DNA from: Alphaproteobacteria bacterium LSUCC0719
GTDB taxonomy: Bacteria; Pseudomonadota; Alphaproteobacteria; Puniceispirillales; Puniceispirillaceae
Reading direction: 5' to 3'
NCBI GenBank assembly: GCA_040839025.1
Contig: JBFPJN010000007.1
Location: 90,632-154,631 of the forward strand
DNA: 64,000 nucleotides
The stretch's first letter is position 1, and the number at the start of each line of letters is the position of its first letter. The position numbers were made by a program, and so were the translations under genes. Shown here piece after piece: positions 30,704 to 42,661 of this stretch. The notes under the pieces are model-generated. The model ran no database searches and was not told where the DNA came from. It was given only the letters and a program-made list of their open reading frames with translations.

Positions 30704-31464
30704 CCTGAATGAATGCAGGCTATGCCGGCAGACATCCGCCGCACCCGCACCTGGGCAAAGCCGGCCCCGGCGAACATGTCGGCAAGAACCTCCGGCGTCG
30801 GGAAGGTACGAATCGATTCCACCAGATAGCGATAGCTGTCGGCATCACCGGCAACCAGCTGGCCAAGCCGTGGCAGCACATTGAACGACCAGGCATCATA
30901 GGCACGGGCCAGCATGTCGCTGCTGACCTGCGAGAATTCGAGGCACAGAAAGCGACCGCCGGGCCGCAGGACACGGTGCGCCTCGGCGAGTGCCGCATCG
31001 CGGTTGGTCACATTGCGCAACCCAAAGGCAATGGTCACGAGATCGGCGCTGGCGGTTTCGAAGGGAAGCGCCTCGGCATTGCCGACACACCAGCGCAACC
31101 TGTCGGCAAGCTTGCCAAGATCACGCCGTCTGCGGCCGGCATTCAGCATTGATTCATTGATGTCGGTGACGGCAGCGCTGCCACCCCCGGCCTTGAGGAA
31201 CCGCAGACTGATATCACCGGTGCCACCGGCCAGATCGACCAGGTGCTGATAGGGTTGCGGGGCCATCCAGTCGACCATCGCGGCCTTCCACAGCCGATGA
31301 ACGCCACCACTCATCAGATCATTCATGATGTCATAGCGGGTCGCTACCGAATCGAACACGTCGCGGACCAGCCCTGCCTTGTCCTCGCGCCGTACGGTGC
31401 GGAATCCGAAATCGATATTTTCGCCTCCGGGATCCGATCCCGGAATTGTTTGTCGCTGGCTCAT
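30688..31464 (-). CDS. ubiE: Demethylmenaquinone/2-methoxy-6-polyprenyl-1,4-benzoquinol C-methyltransferase
   Basis: A 258-residue class I SAM methyltransferase for the C-methylation step of ubiquinone synthesis. The family signature [17 protein letters not shown] is present, then [17 protein letters not shown] (SAM loop), [24 protein letters not shown], and [18 protein letters not shown]. The N-terminal [23 protein letters not shown] is also typical. Divergent from mutM. Confidence 0.96.
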   Translation of the reverse strand: MSQRQTIPGSDPGGENIDFGFRTVRREDKAGLVRDVFDSVATRYDIMNDLMSGGVHRLWKAAMVDWMAPQPYQHLVDLAGGTGDISLRFLKAGGGSAAVTDINESMLNAGRRRRDLGKLADRLRWCVGNAEALPFETASADLVTIAFGLRNVTNRDAALAEAHRVLRPGGRFLCLEFSQVSSDMLARAYDAWSFNVLPRLGQLVAGDADSYRYLVESIRTFPTPEVLADMFAGAGFAQVRVRRMSAGIACIHSGWKLD

Positions 31465-31631
31465 ACTGACCGGTCCATAATCTGGTGCGACGGGCCTTCC
31501 GTCACGGGGTTTTCCGGCTATGCTGGCGCCGGCGATTGTTCTGTATGATGTGATACACGAAAATTTGCCGGGAGGACCGAATATAATGTCGCGACCTGCT
31601 ATCGAACGGCCCGGTGGGATGGGGCGGAACG

Positions 31632-32453
31632 ATGCCTGAACTTCCCGAGGTGGAAACCGTGCGCCGGGCGCTGGCGCCGGTCATGGAGGGGCACCGGATC
31701 GACTCCGCCTATGTCGGCCGACCTGATCTGCGCTGGCCATTGCCGGATAATCTGGCGGCGCGGCTGTCAGGGCGAATGGTGGGGCCGCTTGCCAGACGCG
31801 GCAAATTCCTGCTGCTGCCGCTTGATGCCGGCGAAACAATGCTGATGCATCTTGGCATGTCGGGCTCGGTGCGCATCCATCATGACAGGCCTGAGATCGG
31901 CAAACATGATCATATGAGCCTGAAAATGCAGGGCGCAGATCAACCATGCTGGATCATCTTCAACGATCCCCGCCGATTCGGCTGGATTGATCTGTTCAGC
32001 CAGGATCCCCATCCCATGCTGGCACATATGGGGCCGGAACCGCTGGGTAATGAATTTTCGGCAACCACGCTGATCGACGGGCTGGCGGCGCGGCGCGGAC
32101 CGGTCAAGACAGCGCTTCTTGACCAGCGGCTTGTTGCCGGGATTGGCAATATCTATGCCTGTGAAGCGCTGTTTGGCGCGGGAATCTCTCCAAGGCGACG
32201 CGCCAACACCATCCGCGGGCAGCGCGCTGACAGGCTTGCCGCAGCGATCAGGGATGTGCTGATGCGGGCGATCGAAGACGGTGGCACCAGCCTTCGTGAC
32301 CATGTCCAGCCTGGCGGCGAGATCGGGTATTTTGTGCAGCGACTTGCGGTCTATGGTCGTGATGGTCAGCCCTGCCATGTCTGCGGTTCGTTGATTCGCA
32401 GCCTTGTCCAGTCCGGCCGTAGCAGTTTTTACTGTCCCGGCTGCCAGCGCTGA
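31632..32453 (+). CDS. mutM: Formamidopyrimidine-DNA glycosylase (Fpg/MutM)
   Basis: A 273-residue base-excision-repair enzyme that removes 8-oxoguanine and formamidopyrimidines. The mature N-terminus [11 protein letters not shown] carries the catalytic Pro and Glu, the Lys is in [11 protein letters not shown], and helix-two-turn-helix residues are in [20 protein letters not shown]. The C-terminal zinc finger is [20 protein letters not shown] plus CPGC. The ATG at 31632 gives MPELPEVE, which must be right because Pro2 is the nucleophile. A TATAAT at 31582-31587 could be its -10, but no matching -35 is present. Confidence 0.97.
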   Translation: MPELPEVETVRRALAPVMEGHRIDSAYVGRPDLRWPLPDNLAARLSGRMVGPLARRGKFLLLPLDAGETMLMHLGMSGSVRIHHDRPEIGKHDHMSLKMQGADQPCWIIFNDPRRFGWIDLFSQDPHPMLAHMGPEPLGNEFSATTLIDGLAARRGPVKTALLDQRLVAGIGNIYACEALFGAGISPRRRANTIRGQRADRLAAAIRDVLMRAIEDGGTSLRDHVQPGGEIGYFVQRLAVYGRDGQPCHVCGSLIRSLVQSGRSSFYCPGCQR

Positions 32454-32467
32454 TGTAGCCTGAGCGC

Positions 32468-32893
32468 ATGGTCTATCTGTCTTTGACACCCTTGGTTTCT
32501 GTTCGCCGTCTGCCCGTGGCCCTGAGGCTGGTCCAGAGGATGATCATTGTCCTGGCCGTAAGCCTTGCGGCGGCCATGATGGTTGGCGCTGGCAACGCCC
32601 GCGCCGACAGTCTGCAACAGCAATGGGTTGGCGACCTGCCGATCATGGCAGAAATGACGATTGAACCGGAGCTTGGCTTTGCCTTCGATTCGCCGGGTGG
32701 CCGCATTGTGCTTGTGTTTGCGTCATCACCGGCAGATCCCGATGGTGTGATGACCTATTACAATGACGCCTTGTCCAGCCTTGGCTGGGTCGGGTCGGAT
32801 GGCAGCTGGCAACGGGGCCGGGAACTGCTCGACCTGGCACAGGTCGACACGTCGACGGGTCGGCTGTGGCGAATCAGGTTGAGCCCGCGCTGA
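32468..32893 (+). CDS. Secreted protein of unknown function
   Basis: A 141-residue protein whose hydrophobic segment MIIVLAVSLAAAMMVGAG followed by NARADS looks like a signal peptide, with the likely true start at an internal ATG (about residue 25) or the ATG used here. The rest is one small domain (MTIEPELGFAFDSPGG, VMTYYNDALSSLGW, WQRGRELL) reminiscent of small periplasmic lipoprotein-like domains in alphaproteobacteria. It lies 15 nt after mutM and may be co-transcribed. I do not recognise a function. Confidence 0.72.
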   Translation: MVYLSLTPLVSVRRLPVALRLVQRMIIVLAVSLAAAMMVGAGNARADSLQQQWVGDLPIMAEMTIEPELGFAFDSPGGRIVLVFASSPADPDGVMTYYNDALSSLGWVGSDGSWQRGRELLDLAQVDTSTGRLWRIRLSPR

Positions 32894-32930
32894 CGCGGTG
32901 GTGCCGCGCCAATTTCTGGTGCAAAATTGC

Positions 32931-32959
32931 TTGACGAACCTGCGGAAATCAGCCATAAG
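32931..32959 (+). promoter_or_regulatory. rpsT promoter
   Basis: TTGACG (32931-32936) and CATAAG (32954-32959) are spaced by 17 bp, with a transcription start expected near 32966, 28 nt before the rpsT ATG. AGGA at 32983-32986 is the ribosome-binding site. Confidence 0.65.
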
Positions 32960-32993
32960 CCGCACCTCAACTGACAATTGACAGGATGGTCCG

Positions 32994-33260
32994 ATGGCCA
33001 ATCACATTTCTGCCAAGAAGCGGATCCGCCGCAACGCGCGTCGCGCAGCCATCAATGGCGCCCGCATGAGCCGCATCCGTACCTTTATCAAAAAGGTCGA
33101 AACAGCCATTGCTTCCGGTGACGCCGATGGTGCCCGCACCGCCCTGCGTGTTGCGCAACCCGAGATCCAGCGCGGCGTAACGCGCGGTGTTCTGCATCGC
33201 AACACGGCATCACGCAAGATTTCGCGGCTTGCTGCCCGTGTAAAGGCTGTCGCTGCCTGA
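32994..33260 (+). CDS. rpsT: 30S ribosomal protein S20 (bS20)
   Basis: An 88-residue basic ribosomal protein binding 16S r[19 protein letters not shown] at the N-terminus and [17 protein letters not shown] at the C-terminus are diagnostic. It has its own promoter and a terminator directly downstream, so it is a single-gene transcript. rpsT next to dnaA is common in alphaproteobacteria. Confidence 0.97.
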   Translation: MANHISAKKRIRRNARRAAINGARMSRIRTFIKKVETAIASGDADGARTALRVAQPEIQRGVTRGVLHRNTASRKISRLAARVKAVAA

Positions 33261-33285
33261 CACACGCGCCGAATCGCATGCGATC

Positions 33286-33317
33286 AACGCCCTGCCGCTT
33301 GCGGTTGGGCGTTTTTT
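33286..33317 (+). terminator. Intrinsic terminator after rpsT
   Basis: AACGCCC (33286-33292) pairs with GGGCGTT (33307-33313), with an inner CCGC/GCGG stem, followed by a T-run to 33317. It lies 26 nt past the rpsT stop. Confidence 0.88.
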
Positions 33318-33659
33318 ATTGGCGTGTGCCCGGATCGGCGCGACATGCGGCACCGGGAGGATGGCACGACAATATTTCAACTTGGCTGGTCATGTTCAGA
33401 CGCGATGTCATGCGACACCGATTCGGACACTGAAATTTTTCACTTTAGGGCTCCGGGGCCCTTGTCAGGCGTCCTGGTCTGTCAACATAAATTTCTGCAG
33501 ATTTGGCAGCTTTATTTGCCCTTTATCGCCGGTGGCCATCTTGCGCAGACAGAGTGCCAGCAAGTAATGTCGTCGCAAGGTCACGGACGTTGACCGGTCC
33601 AATCATAACGTACAGACATCGATCAAAACAACGATCACAGGCACACGGGGGCAGGCTGC
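33318..33659 (+). other. dnaA upstream region, no gene recognised
   Basis: About 340 nt between the rpsT terminator and dnaA. Open frames here (for example 33319-33567) have no recognisable domain or ribosome-binding site. I looked for DnaA boxes (TTATNCACA and its complement) and found none that match well, so an origin cannot be claimed. A short repeat pair ACGTT/AACGT lies near 33590-33610. GGGGGCAGG just before 33660 is the dnaA ribosome-binding site. Confidence 0.4.
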
Positions 33660-35090
33660 ATGTCAGACAGACACTATCCAGACTCGTCTGACAGCACACC
33701 GGCAGCGACGTCGGTGCCATCCACAGAACCATCAAAGACAAATACAGCCAGCGACGCGCCGATGGATGATGCGTGGGAGCGTGTCACCAACCGCATGCGC
33801 CAGGATATTGGCGAGGCGGCGTGGCGGAACTGGATCAAGCCGCTGCGCGTCAGCCGGCTTGAGGATGGCACGCTGACGCTCGAGGCCGCATCGATGCTGG
33901 CCCGGGAACGGGTGACCAGCCAGTATGCCGACCGGCTGCGGGTCATTTCGGCGGCTGAGTATGGCACCGTTCGCAAGGTCGAGATCAGCCTTGGAACCCA
34001 GCAGGCGCCGCGGATGTCACAACAGAAACGTCCCGCTTCAGGCGCCAGATCCCAGGGGGCCGAGCCGCTGGGGGCCGGTCTTGATCCGCGATACACCTTC
34101 GCCAATTTCGTTGTCGGCAAGCCGAACGAACTGGCTTTCGCGGTCGCCCGGCGGACAGCCGAATCCGCAACCGTGGCCTTCAACCCGCTGTTCCTTTATG
34201 GCGGTGTCGGGCTTGGCAAGACGCATCTCATGCATGCCATCGCCTGGCATATCCGTGAGCAGGATCCCAGCCGCCATGTCGTCTATCTGTCGGCTGAAAA
34301 ATTCATGTATCGTTTCGTTCAGGCGCTGCGGTTCCGCGATACGATGTCCTTCAAGGAACAGTTCCGTTCGGTTGATGTGCTGATGATCGACGATGTGCAG
34401 TTCATCAGCGGCAAGGATTCGACGCAGGAAGAGTTCTTCCATACCTTCAACGCCCTTGTCGAGGATGGACGACAGGTCATCGTGTCGGCTGACAAGTCGC
34501 CAACCGATCTCGAAGGGCTTGAAGAGCGGCTTCGCTCGCGTCTTGGGTGGGGAATGGTGGCAGACATCCATCCAGCCGATTACGAACTCAGGCTCGGCAT
34601 TCTGCAGGCCAAGGCCGAGCGTGCGCGCATTGCCGTTCCGGACAAGGTGCTGGAGTTTCTGGCACACCGTATTTCAAGCAATGTCCGCGAACTCGAGGGC
34701 GCGCTGACAAGGATTGCGGCGCATGCCAGTCTGGTCGGCCGGGAAATCACCATCGACAGTGCCGCCGAGCTGTTGTCCGATCTGCTGCGGGCCAGCAGCA
34801 GACAGGTCAGCATTGACGAAATCCAGAAGCGCGTCGCGGCGCATTACGACGTTCGCGTTGCCGAGATGTTTTCGGCCCGACGGGCGCGCAATGTCGCCCG
34901 CCCACGGCAGGTCGCGATGTATCTTGCCAAGACGCTGACATCCTTTTCCTACCCGGAAATCGGCCGCCAGTTCGGAGGCCGCGACCACACCACGGTGATG
35001 CATGCCGTGCGCACAATCGAGGGTCTTGTCGGCAGTGACAAGCGGATTGCCGAGGATGTTCAGCTGCTGCGCTCGCTTATCGCCAGCTGA
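33660..35090 (+). CDS. dnaA: Chromosomal replication initiator protein DnaA
   Basis: A 476-residue AAA+ initiator. Domain I (AWERVTNRMRQDIGEAAWRNW) is followed by a short linker, then the AAA+ core with Walker A GGVGLGKTHLMHA, Walker B MIDDVQFISGKDSTQEEFFH and the sensor/ISM region. The C-terminal DNA-binding domain IV contains GGRDHTTVMHAVRTIE, the DnaA signature. It binds DnaA boxes and opens the origin. First of dnaA-dnaN-recF-gyrB, the ancestral replication cluster. Confidence 0.97.
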   Translation: MSDRHYPDSSDSTPAATSVPSTEPSKTNTASDAPMDDAWERVTNRMRQDIGEAAWRNWIKPLRVSRLEDGTLTLEAASMLARERVTSQYADRLRVISAAEYGTVRKVEISLGTQQAPRMSQQKRPASGARSQGAEPLGAGLDPRYTFANFVVGKPNELAFAVARRTAESATVAFNPLFLYGGVGLGKTHLMHAIAWHIREQDPSRHVVYLSAEKFMYRFVQALRFRDTMSFKEQFRSVDVLMIDDVQFISGKDSTQEEFFHTFNALVEDGRQVIVSADKSPTDLEGLEERLRSRLGWGMVADIHPADYELRLGILQAKAERARIAVPDKVLEFLAHRISSNVRELEGALTRIAAHASLVGREITIDSAAELLSDLLRASSRQVSIDEIQKRVAAHYDVRVAEMFSARRARNVARPRQVAMYLAKTLTSFSYPEIGRQFGGRDHTTVMHAVRTIEGLVGSDKRIAEDVQLLRSLIAS

Positions 35091-35303
35091 ATTTTGATTT
35101 TAGGCCTGTTCTCAGACAGTTGCGGCCATGCGTCCGGGGCCCTTTGAACGGCTGCCAGCGTCAATATTTTGATGCTTGTTTGAATTTCTCATGCTATATT
35201 TTGTGGTCAATCGCATTCTGCGGGACGCGCATCGGTGCCGACGATCCTGTTGGCGCCAGGCGGCGCATCCTGCAGGGGTCGATCAACAGAGAAGAGACAG
35301 CTC

Positions 35304-36407
35304 ATGAAATTCACCATTGATCGCATCAGCCTTCTGCGGCCGCTCGGGCAGGTGCAATCCGTTGTGGAACGCCGCAACACAATCCCGATCCTCGCCAATG
35401 TCGTTCTGCAGGCAGCAGATGGCGTTCTGTCGATGACCGCCACCGATATGGATATGGATATCGCCACCAAGGTCGAATGTGCGGTGGCAACCACAGGCAC
35501 GACCACCGTTTCGGCGCATCTTCTTTATGATATTGTCCGCAAGCTTCCCGAAGGCGCCGAGGTCGAGATCACCGTTGCCGACGGCCATGCGATGATCAGC
35601 GCCGGCCGGTCGAACTTCCGCCTGCCAACCCTGCCTGTCGAGGATTTTCCGGCAATCAGCGTTGGCGAGATGCCGGACGCTTTCATGCTGACTGCCGCCG
35701 ACATGCGCGACATGATCGACGCAACCCGTTTTGCGATCTCGACCGAGGAGACAAGATATTACCTGAACGGTATCTATCTTCACAAATCCGAGCAGGGTGA
35801 TCTGTGCGCTGTCGCCACCGATGGCCACAGGCTGGCGCTGACGCGTCAGGGACTGCCGGCTGGTGCGGCCGGCATGCCGTCGATCATCGTGCCGCGCAAG
35901 GCGGTGACCGAGCTTCGCAAGCTGCTTGATGATTTCGAGGGTGAGGTTGGCGTGGCGCTGTCAGACACCAGGGCCGAATTCAGCATTGCGACGGTGAATT
36001 TGCGGACCAAGCTTATCGATGGCACATTCCCCGACTACACACGGGTGATCCCGCGCGGCAATGACCGGATCATGCAGGTTGATGCGGCAAGTTTCTCGGC
36101 TGCGGTTGACCGGGTATCGACAATCTCGTCCGAAAGATCGCGTTCCATCAAGATGCGGCTTCAGCCAGGCATGCTGACCCTGTCGGCAAGCAGCACCGAT
36201 GCGTCGAGCGCGGACGAGGATATCGAGGTCAGCTATGACGGCGCTGAAATGGAGATTGGTTTCAACGCACGCTATCTTCTCGACATCGCCTCGCAGGTTG
36301 AAAGCGATACCATCGAATTTGCTCTTGCCGATCAGGGGTCGCCAAGCCTGGTTCGTGCGCCGGGTGACGAGGCGACGCTGTTTGTTCTGATGCCGATGCG
36401 GGTGTGA
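35304..36407 (+). CDS. dnaN: DNA polymerase III beta subunit (sliding clamp)
   Basis: A 367-residue processivity clamp with three repeated domains. It begins MKFTIDRISLLRPLGQVQSVVERRNTIPIL, and family motifs are ATDGHRLALTR, VPRKAVTELRKLL and the hydrophobic C-terminus FVLMPMRV. The ATG at 35304 is chosen over upstream in-frame codons because it matches other DnaN N-termini and has AGAGAAGAGA in front. The roughly 210-nt gap after dnaA contains a TATATT near 35195 that may be part of its own promoter. Confidence 0.97.
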   Translation: MKFTIDRISLLRPLGQVQSVVERRNTIPILANVVLQAADGVLSMTATDMDMDIATKVECAVATTGTTTVSAHLLYDIVRKLPEGAEVEITVADGHAMISAGRSNFRLPTLPVEDFPAISVGEMPDAFMLTAADMRDMIDATRFAISTEETRYYLNGIYLHKSEQGDLCAVATDGHRLALTRQGLPAGAAGMPSIIVPRKAVTELRKLLDDFEGEVGVALSDTRAEFSIATVNLRTKLIDGTFPDYTRVIPRGNDRIMQVDAASFSAAVDRVSTISSERSRSIKMRLQPGMLTLSASSTDASSADEDIEVSYDGAEMEIGFNARYLLDIASQVESDTIEFALADQGSPSLVRAPGDEATLFVLMPMRV

Positions 36408-36414
36408 GTGGTTC

Positions 36415-37581
36415 TTGACTGTTCTTTTGGAAAGACAGCAGACACAGCCGGGCCGACAGGCCGAGGCACAGGTGACGTTTCTGTCACTTCACGATTTTCG
36501 CAATTACGCCGATTGCAGGGTGATGATCGAATCACGAAATGTGCTGCTGCTTGGTGAAAATGGTGCCGGCAAGACCAATTTGATGGAAGCCATATCGCTG
36601 CTGGCGCCAGGCCGTGGCCTGCGCCGGGCGCGTGCCGAGCATCTGCCACGTCAGGGAAGTGGTGGCGAGCAATGGGCGGTGGCGGCGGATCTGTGCATAG
36701 CAGACGAACAGGTCCGCATCGGCACCGGTGTGCCAGCCGATAGCGACAGTGGACGCCGGATCATGCGGCGTGATGGTGAAACGGTGCCGCAGACCGAGAT
36801 TGGCAGATTACTGTCGGTGTCATGGCTGACCCCGCGTATGGATGGAATTTTCATTGACAGCCCCGGGGCGCGTCGCCGGTTTCTCGACCGTCTGGTTATC
36901 GCCTTTGACGCGGCGCATATCGGGCGCACGAACCGCTATGACAAACTTCTTCGCGAACGTGCGGCGTTGCTAGCCGAGGGGCGTTCGGACGAAACCTGGT
37001 TCAGCGCCATCGAGGCCAGCCTGGCGGAGGCGGCCATTGCCGTCACCGCAGCGCGCCAGGCCTTGATCGCCGATCTGAATGCCGAGGCGGCGCAGGGATG
37101 GTTTGATTTTCCGGGAGTCAGGCTGGTGCTTGACGGAACGGTTGAGACATGGCTTGCCGAAGGGTCGGCATTGCAGGCCGAGGACAGATTTGTCGCCGTT
37201 GCGCGCGAGCGCCGGGTGGCTGGTGACCCGGCGCTTGCCGGGCCACATGCAAGTGACATGACTGCGCTCAACAGCCAGACCGACGCACCGGCCCATCTTG
37301 CGTCGACAGGCCAGCAGAAGGCGCTGTTGATAGCCGTTGTGCTGGCGCATGCCCGTCTGCAGGCGCGGCGTCTCGGTCGCCCTCCGCTGCTGCTTCTTGA
37401 TGATGTGGTGGCGCATCTTGATGTGGCGCGCCGTGCCGCGCTGTTCGCGGCTGTTGGCGCGATTGGGGCGCAGACCTGGTTCAGCGGCACCGACCAGAAT
37501 GATTTTGAAGGCCTTGAAGCCCAGTCGCTGTCGATTTCGGCAGCTGATGGAATGGCCAGCATAACGCAGTCGGAGGAATGA
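36415..37581 (+). CDS. recF: DNA replication/repair protein RecF
   Basis: A 388-residue SMC-like ATPase that loads RecA at gaps with RecO/RecR. Walker A is LLGENGAGKTNLMEAISLLA, the signature motif STGQQKALLIAVVLAHARL and Walker B PPLLLLDDVVAHLD. The start is uncertain: TTG at 36415 as given, or GTG at 36472 which yields VTFLSLHDFRNYADC, closer to the usual RecF N-terminus. It sits 7 nt after dnaN, and gyrB starts 3 nt after its stop. Confidence 0.93.
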   Translation: MTVLLERQQTQPGRQAEAQVTFLSLHDFRNYADCRVMIESRNVLLLGENGAGKTNLMEAISLLAPGRGLRRARAEHLPRQGSGGEQWAVAADLCIADEQVRIGTGVPADSDSGRRIMRRDGETVPQTEIGRLLSVSWLTPRMDGIFIDSPGARRRFLDRLVIAFDAAHIGRTNRYDKLLRERAALLAEGRSDETWFSAIEASLAEAAIAVTAARQALIADLNAEAAQGWFDFPGVRLVLDGTVETWLAEGSALQAEDRFVAVARERRVAGDPALAGPHASDMTALNSQTDAPAHLASTGQQKALLIAVVLAHARLQARRLGRPPLLLLDDVVAHLDVARRAALFAAVGAIGAQTWFSGTDQNDFEGLEAQSLSISAADGMASITQSEE

Positions 37582-40041
<2,460 letters not shown>

Positions 40042-40051
40042 AGCCGGGTAA

Positions 40052-41407
40052 ATGGCCACGGAGCCAAAATCAGCCGAGCGCCGATGGGCTGACACATCAG
40101 CCATGCGTACATTCCTGCAACCGCGCGAGCGGAGGGGCAGTCCACCCGCCACCAACGATGCCCGCCTGATTCTGAACATTCGCTGGCTGGCGCTCACCGG
40201 CCAGCTTTTTGCGCTTCTATTTACCTTTCTTGTGCTGGAAATCCAGATTCCGATCGGGCCGGCATTGTTTGTGATTGGTCTTTCGGTGGCGATGAATGTC
40301 TGGCAGACGCGCCTGACCATGATCCTGAAAAAGACCCGTAACCAGAGTTTTCCGGCGCTGATTTTCGATGTGGCGCAGCTGTCGGCACTTCTCTATTTCA
40401 CCGGTGGCCTGCTGAACCCCTTTGCGGTGCTGCTGTTGTCGCCCGTCGTGGTGTCGGCGACACTCCTGCGCCGTCGTGAAACGCTGAAACTGATCGCGCT
40501 TGTTGCCGGCTGTGTCACGTTTTTGATGTTTTTCAACCATCCGTTGCCGGTCGACGATCTCCGCGATGCCAATCCCGATCTGTATCTCATCGGATTATGG
40601 ATGGCGCTCATTCTTTCGGCCACCTTCATAGGCATCTATACATGGTGGATAGCCTCCCGGGCCCGCCGGCTTGATGAAGCGCTTTCCGAAGCGCGGCTTG
40701 CACTTGCCGCCGAACAGCAGGCGGCGGCACTTGGTACACTGGCAACGGCGGCGGCGCACAGGCTTGGCTCACCGCTGAACACGATCACGGTGATCGCGCA
40801 TGAGCTGGCGCAGGACATTGCCACCGATGACCCCCTTTATGATGACGTGATGCTGCTTCGTGCCGAGACCGAGCGATGCCGTGTTATTCTTGGCGAGCTT
40901 GACGATTATCAATCGGCGGAATCGCTCGACCTTGAAACCCCGTTGCCGCTGTCCAGCCTGATTGAGGAAATCCTCGACAACCGCCTTGAAGACGATGCGT
41001 CGTCTGCATTCAAGGTAGTGTTTGATGAAAGATCGGCGGTGCCGATGCCGCTTGTCAGACGGGGCCCGGAATTGATGCACGCGCTTGAAGACCTGCTCAG
41101 TAACGCGCGCGACTTCGCCAAAACAGAGGTTACGGTCATGATCCGCTGCACGGTCGACGAGGTGACTGTGACCATCAGTGACGATGGTCCGGGGTTTCCT
41201 GCCGGGGTGCTGGCGCGGGTTGGCGCGCCCTGGAATACCTCTCGCCGCGGCGAGGGTGCGCATCGTGGTTTAGGTATTTTTATTGCCAGCACCTTGATTG
41301 AAACCCTTGGCGGCTCAATATTATACGGGAACGCGAAGAGCGGCGGTGGTGAAGTGAAGGTTTACCTCCCGCTCGGCTCGGTGGCTGCAAACCATCCGAG
41401 CCTGTAG
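40052..41407 (+). CDS. regB: Redox sensor histidine kinase RegB/PrrB/ActS type
   Basis: A 451-residue membrane sensor kinase with about six hydrophobic segments between residues 40 and 200. The ubiquinone-binding GGxxNPF motif of RegB is present at 118-124 (GGLLNPF). The phosphoacceptor is H236 in AAAHRLGSPLNT, where RegB normally has HELGTPL. The redox-active Cys of the family matches C276 (ETERCRVIL). N351 (LLSNARD) and DGPGFP (378-383) mark a complete ATPase domain. It senses the quinone/redox state and phosphorylates RegA. It lies 10 nt after gyrB and 22 nt before regA. Confidence 0.93.
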   Translation: MATEPKSAERRWADTSAMRTFLQPRERRGSPPATNDARLILNIRWLALTGQLFALLFTFLVLEIQIPIGPALFVIGLSVAMNVWQTRLTMILKKTRNQSFPALIFDVAQLSALLYFTGGLLNPFAVLLLSPVVVSATLLRRRETLKLIALVAGCVTFLMFFNHPLPVDDLRDANPDLYLIGLWMALILSATFIGIYTWWIASRARRLDEALSEARLALAAEQQAAALGTLATAAAHRLGSPLNTITVIAHELAQDIATDDPLYDDVMLLRAETERCRVILGELDDYQSAESLDLETPLPLSSLIEEILDNRLEDDASSAFKVVFDERSAVPMPLVRRGPELMHALEDLLSNARDFAKTEVTVMIRCTVDEVTVTISDDGPGFPAGVLARVGAPWNTSRRGEGAHRGLGIFIASTLIETLGGSILYGNAKSGGGEVKVYLPLGSVAANHPSL

Positions 41408-41429
41408 CGAACATGTGTAATGAGAGAGT

Positions 41430-41963
41430 GTGGTGACCGACAATTCGCTGTTGATCCTTGATGACGATGCCCCCCTTCGCACCAGGCTGCGACGGGCCAT
41501 GGAGGCGCGCGGCTTCGAGGTGATGGATGCCGGCTCTGTTGCCGAAGGTATCGACATCGTCCGCAAATCGCCACCAGCCTACGCTGTTCTCGACATGAAA
41601 CTTGAAGATGGCACGGGTCTCAGCCTTGTATCCGAACTGCGTGCCAAGCGTGCGGAATGCCGGATCGTGATGCTGACAGGCTTTGGCAACATTGCGACAG
41701 CTGTTGCAGCCGTCAAGGCGGGCGCGCTCGATTATCTTCCAAAACCTGCCGATCCTGACAGCCTTGCGGCGGCGCTTCGCCACAATGGTGACGGCATGCC
41801 TCCACCGCCACAGGACCCGATGAGTGCGGACCGCGTCCGCTGGGAACATATCCAGCGCGTTTACGAACAGTGTGGTCGCAATGTGTCTGAAACCGCCCGG
41901 CGTCTTCGCATGCACAGGCGGACATTGCAGCGCATCCTCAGCAAGCACGCCCCGCGAACCTGA
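41430..41963 (+). CDS. regA: Response regulator RegA/PrrA/ActR type
   Basis: A 177-residue regulator. The receiver domain has the acidic pocket DDD at 11-13 and the phosphoacceptor D55 in YAVLDMKLEDGTGL, with T in VMLTGFGNIATA and K in YLPKPAD. A Pro-rich linker (GDGMPPPPQDP) leads to a Fis-type helix-turn-helix, NVSETARRLRMHRRTLQRIL, almost invariant in RegA proteins. It controls respiration, carbon and redox genes. GTG codons at 41430 and 41433 are both possible starts; GAGAGAG precedes them. Confidence 0.93.
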   Translation: MVTDNSLLILDDDAPLRTRLRRAMEARGFEVMDAGSVAEGIDIVRKSPPAYAVLDMKLEDGTGLSLVSELRAKRAECRIVMLTGFGNIATAVAAVKAGALDYLPKPADPDSLAAALRHNGDGMPPPPQDPMSADRVRWEHIQRVYEQCGRNVSETARRLRMHRRTLQRILSKHAPRT

Positions 41964-42188
41964 CCAGGCGCTCCGGCGTCCCCCGCACTGTCAGTCCAGA
42001 TCACGCCAATCCAGACCGCGCGTCTGTCCCATGACGTCCCCATTGCGTCCCCATTGCGTTGGACAAAAATCTCTCAAAATGCGCGCTATGGCGGGTTTAC
42101 CTCAAAAGATGAATCGCCATATCATGCCCGCTCCAAAAGGCGGGAATGTCTTTATGCTGGTGCAACCTCTTGGAATCGGGGGCGGGAC

Positions 42189-42542
42189 GTGAAATTCAGG
42201 ATATCAGCAACCATCCAGATTGGTCTGATCAGCGTGATTCTGGCCGCCTGCAATCCAGGGACCGGCGCGCAACCCCAGATTGCCTCCACCCCTGATACCA
42301 GCAATGTCGACCAGACAGTCCTGCCACAGGTGATCGCGCCACCACCCCCCCCGCCGCCACCCCCACTTGTCTATTCCTGGGATACTGAATTTTCCGGTTT
42401 TCTGTCTCCGCCAATCGAGGTGCGGCGTATGGCACGCGATGACTGTCTTGCCGCCGGGTATGAGATTGCCACTGTCGAAACTATGGCGCTTCAGGCCAAC
42501 ATCGCCACAGTGACCTTTATCTGCCGAGGTGATTTCGAGTAG
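42189..42542 (+). CDS. Putative lipoprotein with polyproline stretch
   Basis: A 117-residue product from the GTG at 42189. The N-terminus VKFRISATIQIGLISVILAAC ends in a clear lipobox (VILAAC), so the Cys at position 21 is probably lipidated. A run of nine Pro (IAPPPPPPPPPLVY) acts as a stiff spacer before a small C-terminal domain (DCLAAGYEIATVETMALQ, FICRGDFE) with two Cys that could pair. The frame is open upstream to 42054 but that part has no signal sequence. Function unknown; the fold may lie in the periplasm or at the outer membrane. Confidence 0.72.
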   Translation: MKFRISATIQIGLISVILAACNPGTGAQPQIASTPDTSNVDQTVLPQVIAPPPPPPPPPLVYSWDTEFSGFLSPPIEVRRMARDDCLAAGYEIATVETMALQANIATVTFICRGDFE

Positions 42543-42661
42543 CATCTAGCTGTTGCGCGCCGTGCTGACCGGTTCCGGTGACGGGATCGGACAGCAAAGC
42601 CGTGCCTCGTGAATGACCTTTTCGGGACATCTCCCGGCTTTTACCTTTGATTGGACCTGAC

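Noticed and set aside
33319..33567. Small plus-strand frame before dnaA
   Set aside because: No ribosome-binding site, no similarity to known domains, and atypical composition; more likely non-coding upstream sequence.
33261..33659. Origin of replication (oriC)
   Set aside because: Adjacent dnaA makes it tempting, but no convincing DnaA boxes or AT-rich unwinding element could be read.
42031..42060. Tandem GTCCCCATTGC sequence after regA as a regulatory element
   Set aside because: Only two copies, no dyad and no clear relation to a promoter; likely chance duplication.
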